This document shows, in pieces, positions 60,915-64,000 of a DNA stretch of 64,000 nt. Under the pieces are notes generated by a model, which did not search any database, was not told where the DNA came from, and was given only the letters and a program-made list of their open reading frames with translations. How positions within the stretch are numbered: position 1 is the first letter of the stretch; each line of letters opens with the position of its first letter. Made by a program: the position numbers and the translations under genes. The DNA is from an archaeon (GTDB lineage Archaea; Nanobdellota; Nanobdellia; Woesearchaeales; GW2011-AR9): positions 150,895-214,894 of the forward strand of contig JABHSG010000003.1 in the NCBI GenBank assembly GCA_018697095.1, read 5' to 3'.

Positions 60915-62132
60915 ATGAAATTATTCCTAAATCAATACGAGCCAAAACATTCCAGCCAAATTATCGGTCAAGAAGCAGGCATGCATAAACTAAAACATTT
61001 TCTAACTAATTACAAAGAGCTCAAAGGCAAATTCAAAGCAGCTTTAGTCCATGGCCCGCTTGGTACTGGGAAAACTTCTGCAGTATACGCTTTAGCAAGC
61101 GAATTAGATATGGATATTTTAGAAATAAATTCTTCAAACAAAAGAAATAAGGCAAATATTGATTCCTTTCTCTCAGCTGCCATGGGTCAGATGTCTTTAT
61201 TCATGAAACCTAAATTAATCTTAATAGATGAAGTTGATAATTTCTCGGGTAGGTATGATCGTGGTGGAACTGCGCAGCTCATCAAGGCCCTAAGTAAATC
61301 TCAATTCCCAGTAATCTGTACAGCAAATGATCCTAGTGATTCTAAATTAAAAGGTCTTAGAAAAATTTCCATGATGGTGGAGTTCGATAAAATTCCCTAC
61401 GAAAATATGCTTGGTTTTCTAACAAAAATCAAACAAGAACAACATATTCAAATTCAAGATAGTGCACTCTCAGCCCTAGTTAGGCAATCTGACGGGGATA
61501 TGCGAAGCGCTCTTATTGATTTACAAACTTTGGCAGGAATAAATACTCTAAGTACTCTTGACGACATAACTAGCCTAGGCGACAGAAAAAGAACAACAAC
61601 TATCATAAACGCCTTAAGAATTGTTTTCAAAAGCAGCAGTGCCAAAACAGCAAAAGAAGCGTTTCGCGACATTGATGTTGACATGGATAAACTTTTTTTA
61701 TGGCTTGAAAAAAACATTGCAAAAGAATATTTCAAACCACAAGAGTTACAAAAAGCCTACGAATATCTAGCACGTGCAGATGTTTACCGAGGTAGAATTA
61801 GGCGTTGGCAACACTGGAGATTCATGGTTTACATTTTTGATCTACTCAGTGCAGGAATCAGTACGGCTAAAATTCAAAGAAATCCAGATTTTGTTAAGTA
61901 CGAAGAATCAAGGCGCCTTCTAAAAATTTGGATGAGCAAAATGAAATTCGGAAAACGTAATGATATAGCAGATCATTTAGCAAAACATTCTCATACTAGT
62001 AAAAAACGTGCAATTCAAATGATGCCATTCATCAAAAAAACTTTTCAAAATTCAACTCCAGATATCCAAAACGATATCGCAAATGAATTAGAATTGGATC
62101 AAGATCACATTCTCTGGTTAAAAAAACCATAA
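60915..62132 (+). CDS. rfcL: Replication factor C large subunit
   Basis: 405 residues. AAA+ motifs: Walker A HGPLGTGKTS near 46-55, Walker B LILIDEVDNF near 101-110, sensor 1 VICTAND. The rest is the RFC-L type collar, with GDMRSALIDLQTLAG and basic C-terminal helices. Known role: clamp loader large subunit, opens PCNA with RfcS. Starts at the ATG with QYEPKHSSQIIGQ, typical of RFC. It lacks the long C-terminal tail of some archaeal versions. Confidence 0.95.
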   Translation: MKLFLNQYEPKHSSQIIGQEAGMHKLKHFLTNYKELKGKFKAALVHGPLGTGKTSAVYALASELDMDILEINSSNKRNKANIDSFLSAAMGQMSLFMKPKLILIDEVDNFSGRYDRGGTAQLIKALSKSQFPVICTANDPSDSKLKGLRKISMMVEFDKIPYENMLGFLTKIKQEQHIQIQDSALSALVRQSDGDMRSALIDLQTLAGINTLSTLDDITSLGDRKRTTTIINALRIVFKSSSAKTAKEAFRDIDVDMDKLFLWLEKNIAKEYFKPQELQKAYEYLARADVYRGRIRRWQHWRFMVYIFDLLSAGISTAKIQRNPDFVKYEESRRLLKIWMSKMKFGKRNDIADHLAKHSHTSKKRAIQMMPFIKKTFQNSTPDIQNDIANELELDQDHILWLKKP

Positions 62133-62183
62133 TTGCCATAAATAAGTAATTCTAACTAAAAATAAAGCAATTATATCAGCAAG

Positions 62184-62195
62184 CTTAATAAAAAG
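62184..62195 (+). promoter_or_regulatory. TATA-like box of glyS
   Basis: CTTAATAAAAAG centred about 26 bases before the ATG at 62215; leaderless transcript predicted. Confidence 0.45.
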
Positions 62196-62214
62196 AAATC
62201 AAAGTCATTATCTC

Positions 62215-63768
62215 ATGTCTAAAGATAATCAATCTAATCACAGCTCCCAAGACCTAGCTACTTTTGCAAAAAAGAAAGGTTTCATCTATCCTTCTTCTGA
62301 GATTTATGGTGGTTTAGCTGGATTTTATGATTATGGTCATCTTGGAACTATGCTTAAACATAACTTTCAAAATGTTTGGAGAAAGTTTTTCTTAGATCTG
62401 AATCAAAACTTTTACGAAATTGAAACAGCTAATATTATGCATAAAAATGTCTTCAAAGCTTCAGGTCATTTAGAAAATTTTGCAGATCCAATTGTGCACT
62501 GCGCTAAACTTGCAAAAAACAAAAATTGTGATTGGAGCGCTAGAGCTGATCATCTTCTTGAAGAACATACAAAACAGCGTGCTGAAGATTTGACCAGTGA
62601 ACAACTAACAACTGCAATTAAAAAAGCAGATCTCAAATGTCCAGAATGTAATTCAGAACTTCAAGATGTAGAAACAATGAATATGATGTTTCCAGTAAAT
62701 CTTGGTGTTGGTTCCAAAGGTTCAGGTTACTTAAGGCCAGAAACTGCTCAATCTCCTTATGTGAATTTCAAAGCTCAATATGAATTGCAAAGAAAAAAAC
62801 TCCCCATGGGTTTAGCACTTATCGGGCGTGCATACCGTAATGAAATCTCGCCAAGAAACCTCACAATTCGTTTAAGAGAATTTACTCAAGCAGAACTGCA
62901 AATTTTTTTCAATCCAAACTTAATCGAAGAGCACGAAGACTTCGAATCAATTAAAGACGTGAAAATCCAAACACTTCTTTTAGAAGACCGTAAAACTAAC
63001 AAAATAGTTCAACGCTCAGCAAGCGAATTAGTAACAAAACATAACTTGCCAAAGTTCTACATTTACCATTTAGTGAAAATCCAAGAGTTTTACCTAAATC
63101 ATCTAAAAATACCAAAAACTCATATCAGATTTTATCAATTAAATGATAAAGAAAAAGCATTTTACAACAAATTTCATTTTGACATTGAAGCAGATCTTAA
63201 TACTCATGGTTGGACTGAAATAGGTGGGTTGCACTATCGAACAGATCATGACCTTTCTGGACATCAAAAAGTTTCCAAAACAAAAATGGAAATCTTCGAT
63301 GAACAAAGTAAACAAAAATTCATCCCTCATGTTTTAGAACTAAGTTTCGGAGTAGACCGTAATGTTTACACTCTTTTAGATTTAAATTATCAAAAAGACC
63401 AAAAAGAAAATAAGGATGCAAGAGGAAATGATGTACTAAATCTTCCAAAATCAGTAACTCCTTTTACTGCTGCAGTTTTGCCACTTGTTAAAAACAAACA
63501 GCCAATCACAAACAAGGCAAAAGAAGTATTAAAACTTCTAAAAGATAACAATGTAAAAACTTTCTACGACGAGGTTTCAAGTATCGGAAGACGTTACGCT
63601 AGAGCAGACGAAGCAGGGATCAAATATGCAATTACAATAGATTTTGACACGCTCGCACTCGACGAAGACAGCGATCCAAAACTCAAAGATACTGTGACGG
63701 TTAGAGATAGAAACACTTCAGAGCAAACAAGAGTAAAAATCACTGACTTAATCAAAGAAATAAGCTAG
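62215..63768 (+). CDS. glyS: Glycyl-tRNA synthetase (class II, alpha2 type)
   Basis: 517 residues. Class II motifs: YPSSEIYGGLAGFYDYGHLG near 22-41 (typical GlyRS start), motif 2 region GRAYRNEISPRN near 203, and motif 3 SFGVDRNVY near 380. A zinc-like Cys set CPECNSEL is present near 142. The C-terminal anticodon-binding domain (VLPLVKNK, SIGRRYARADEAG) is intact. Charges tRNA-Gly. Ends with TAG. Confidence 0.96.
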   Translation: MSKDNQSNHSSQDLATFAKKKGFIYPSSEIYGGLAGFYDYGHLGTMLKHNFQNVWRKFFLDLNQNFYEIETANIMHKNVFKASGHLENFADPIVHCAKLAKNKNCDWSARADHLLEEHTKQRAEDLTSEQLTTAIKKADLKCPECNSELQDVETMNMMFPVNLGVGSKGSGYLRPETAQSPYVNFKAQYELQRKKLPMGLALIGRAYRNEISPRNLTIRLREFTQAELQIFFNPNLIEEHEDFESIKDVKIQTLLLEDRKTNKIVQRSASELVTKHNLPKFYIYHLVKIQEFYLNHLKIPKTHIRFYQLNDKEKAFYNKFHFDIEADLNTHGWTEIGGLHYRTDHDLSGHQKVSKTKMEIFDEQSKQKFIPHVLELSFGVDRNVYTLLDLNYQKDQKENKDARGNDVLNLPKSVTPFTAAVLPLVKNKQPITNKAKEVLKLLKDNNVKTFYDEVSSIGRRYARADEAGIKYAITIDFDTLALDEDSDPKLKDTVTVRDRNTSEQTRVKITDLIKEIS

Positions 63769-63780
63769 TTCTCTATTTTC

Positions 63781-64000
63781 TTACCCTAAAGCGCATAAAC
63801 AAGTCCAATCACCACTAATCACAGCATTGTTTTGCACAATTTCCCCATCAAGTGTACTGGCAATAGCGTAGCTTCCACTTTGTCCACATTTGTAATTGCA
63901 CTTCATAACTCCACTGCCAGAATGTAAAACACTTTCTTGCGAAATAATTTCAACAACACCAAGTGAATCAATGGCTCCACTATCCGTAGCGTCTCCAGTA
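63781..64000 (-). CDS. C-terminal part of a Cys-containing protein, unknown
   Basis: The minus strand is open from the right edge to a TAA at 63781-63783, 72 codons. The visible end contains KCNYKC and TCLCALG, two close Cys pairs suggesting disulfides or metal binding, and Gly/Ser-rich beta-type sequence. It is convergent with glyS, with only 12 bases between stops. The start lies outside the window. No family recognised. Confidence 0.55.
   Translation of the reverse strand, partial: TGDATDSGAIDSLGVVEIISQESVLHSGSGVMKCNYKCGQSGSYAIASTLDGEIVQNNAVISGDWTCLCALG

Overview
The window comes from an AT-rich archaeon. The informational genes are archaeal or eukaryote-like: aIF5B, ABCE1, Trm1, Trm5, fibrillarin, tRNA splicing endonuclease, archaeal-type GluRS, class II GlyRS, FEN1, Hef and the RFC large subunit. 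A tRNA gene carries an intron at the archaeal 37/38 position, and many genes have a TATA-like box about 25-29 bases before the AUG. The mix with large thrombospondin-type-3 surface proteins, VKOR, Yip1, MNT-HEPN and bacterial-looking enzymes (Lgt, E. coli-type PurB) suggests a DPANN lineage such as Woesearchaeota or Pacearchaeota. That placement is inference; no rRNA is present to test it.

Layout. 1-4.5 kb: the start of trm1 (cut by the edge) diverges from infB, followed by small membrane proteins and a tandem pair of paralogous membrane-anchored proteins. 4.6-4.8 kb: tRNA-Thr(CGU) with a 27-nt intron and a 23-bp copy of its 5' end. 5-16 kb: abce1, a lipid-kinase-like gene, a cupredoxin lipoprotein next to lgt, a circularly permuted GTPase, two proteins sharing an unrecognised domain, hef, and an ORF6N gene overlapping hef. 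16-22 kb: an accessory island of three long Ala-rich genes of unknown function (soluble coiled-coil protein, membrane-spanning protein, secreted beta-barrel-like protein). 22-32.5 kb: three large secreted or anchored surface proteins with a geranylgeranyl-reductase-like gene and small proteins among them. 32.5-41.9 kb: MOSC-like and PRC-barrel proteins, a PurB-PurA fusion, a winged-helix protein, gltX, Yip1 and MNT-HEPN. 42-48.6 kb: trxB, VKOR, a peptidase S66 and a thioredoxin-like lipoprotein, then an ABC exporter and a ferredoxin. 48.6-64 kb: a histidine phosphatase gene broken by an amber codon, then flpA, trm5, a Zot/HerA-like ATPase, a kinase-like protein, fen, a winged-helix/nuclease-like protein, endA, guaB, a CNNM-type protein, rfcL, glyS and a partial Cys-rich gene.

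How the genes connect. EndA would remove the intron of the tRNA-Thr found here. PurA and PurB would turn IMP into AMP in one polypeptide, while GuaB takes IMP toward GMP. Lgt has at least two candidate substrates in the window, the cupredoxin and the thioredoxin-like lipoprotein. TrxB, VKOR and the thioredoxin-like protein look like a disulfide-exchange module across the membrane. Hef, FEN1 and RfcL serve replication and repair.

Most unusual items: the PurB-PurA fusion with an altered catalytic motif, the Lgt-lipoprotein pair in an archaeon, the three-gene island at 16.6-21.9 kb, the amber-interrupted phosphatase, and the duplicated 5' fragment of the intron-bearing tRNA.
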